Assembly (NCBI RefSeq): GCF_000145035.1
Contig: NC_014387.1
Location: 1,372,276-1,436,275, forward strand
DNA length: 64,000 nucleotides
From: Butyrivibrio proteoclasticus B316
GTDB lineage: Bacteria; Bacillota; Clostridia; Lachnospirales; Lachnospiraceae
Direction: 5' to 3'
In this document: positions 63,527-64,000 of the stretch, piece by piece
Layout: the number at the start of each line of letters is the position of its first letter
How positions within the stretch are numbered: position 1 is the stretch's first letter
Position numbers and translations under genes: made by a program
The notes under the pieces: generated by a model
Database searches by the model: none
What the model saw: the letters and a program-made list of their open reading frames with translations, nothing else
Told to the model about the DNA's origin: nothing

Positions 63527-64000
63527 ATGACTAAGGAAGAATTTTGGGGTCTGAGTAATAATAGAATACTGTTTCTGGACGGTGCTACGGGAACGAATCT
63601 TATGAAGGCCGGAATGCCGGCAGGAGTGTGCCCTGAGAACTGGATACTTGAGCATCAGGATGTAATGATAAATCTACAGAGCAATTACGCCAAGGCAGGT
63701 GCGGACATTATATATGCCCCGACTTTTACAGGAAATAGGATAAAACTTGCGGATTATGGTCTGGGAGACCGGATAGAAGAAATCAATTCAAGTCTTGTTA
63801 AACTCACCAAAAAAGCGGCACCGGGAGTTCTTGTCGCCGGAGATATTACCATGACCGGAAGACAGCTAAGGCCCATAGGTGATCTTGACTTTGAGGAGCT
63901 TGTAGATGTTTACAAACAGCAGATCAAAATACTGGAAGCAGCAGGCTGCGATATTCTTGTTGTAGAGACTATGATGAGTCTTCAGGAGTGTAGAGCAGCA
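63527..64000 (+). CDS. metH: Homocysteine S-methyltransferase domain protein (3' partial, methionine synthase-like)
   Basis: Runs off the window end after 158 codons. The N-terminus reads 'ILFLDGATGTNLMKAGMPAG', 'CPENWILEHQDVMINLQSNY' and 'AGADIIYAPTFTGNRIKLAD', the start of the homocysteine-binding barrel of MetH. The zinc cysteines lie beyond the window. Cobalamin-dependent MetH is the likeliest identity; a short S-methylmethionine-type enzyme or BHMT-like protein cannot be excluded. AAAGGA lies 7 bases before the ATG. Confidence 0.8.
   Translation, partial: MTKEEFWGLSNNRILFLDGATGTNLMKAGMPAGVCPENWILEHQDVMINLQSNYAKAGADIIYAPTFTGNRIKLADYGLGDRIEEINSSLVKLTKKAAPGVLVAGDITMTGRQLRPIGDLDFEELVDVYKQQIKILEAAGCDILVVETMMSLQECRAA

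Overview
The window looks like chromosomal DNA of a low-GC, anaerobic, motile Firmicute of the Lachnospiraceae, probably close to Butyrivibrio or Pseudobutyrivibrio. This is inferred from gene content: pyruvate phosphate dikinase, a GH115-type alpha-glucuronidase with a sugar symporter, a CE12-like acetylesterase, several Rpn nuclease copies, a DUF5688-like protein, Hfl stomatins, ABC-F proteins and an F-type ATP synthase. Most spacers carry a clear Shine-Dalgarno sequence. GTG and TTG starts are common. No rRNA, tRNA or CRISPR array was seen.

Positions 1-15830 form the accessory part, a surface-polysaccharide locus. It holds CDP-linked 3,6-dideoxyhexose genes (two NDP-sugar epimerase-type SDR proteins, a sugar C-methyltransferase, a degenerate and an intact glucose-1-phosphate cytidylyltransferase, RfbH and a Nudix hydrolase). 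An ABC-2 exporter follows, whose ATPase is fused to an acyltransferase-3-like membrane domain. A GT-C-like membrane glycosyltransferase is split by an IS1111-type element. Two near-identical rpn copies flank the exporter.

Positions 15830-22200 form an island of remnants and small systems. It has Rpn debris, an apparently intact type I toxin-antitoxin locus with a LexA box inside the toxin promoter, and an XRE regulator divergent from a tandem-AAA ATPase and a DUF5688-like gene. The last gene is split by a second, apparently identical IS1111-type copy. A decayed paralogue of the toxin-antitoxin locus lies at 6898-7116. Removing either IS at its inferred ends restores the reading frame of the broken host gene.

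Positions 22200-55670 are ordinary chromosome. They hold ABC-F proteins, a TrkA-N/RyR membrane protein, a CPBP protease, hflK-hflC, trpB with a leader terminator, thrH, HIT, an Mbeg1-like hydrolase, purC and ykpA. These are followed by an esterase with SLH-like repeats, a receiver/HPt pair, degV, the glucuronide symporter and GH115 pair, a lipoprotein, a GDPD, ppdK, a chemoreceptor and a FapA-type protein with about a dozen 26-residue repeats.

Positions 55717-64000 start with the ATP synthase operon atpB-E-F-(delta-alpha)-G-D-C. It has no separate atpH; instead a delta C-terminal-like domain is fused to the N-terminus of alpha. A lipoprotein, an acyltransferase and the start of a methionine-synthase-type gene end the window.
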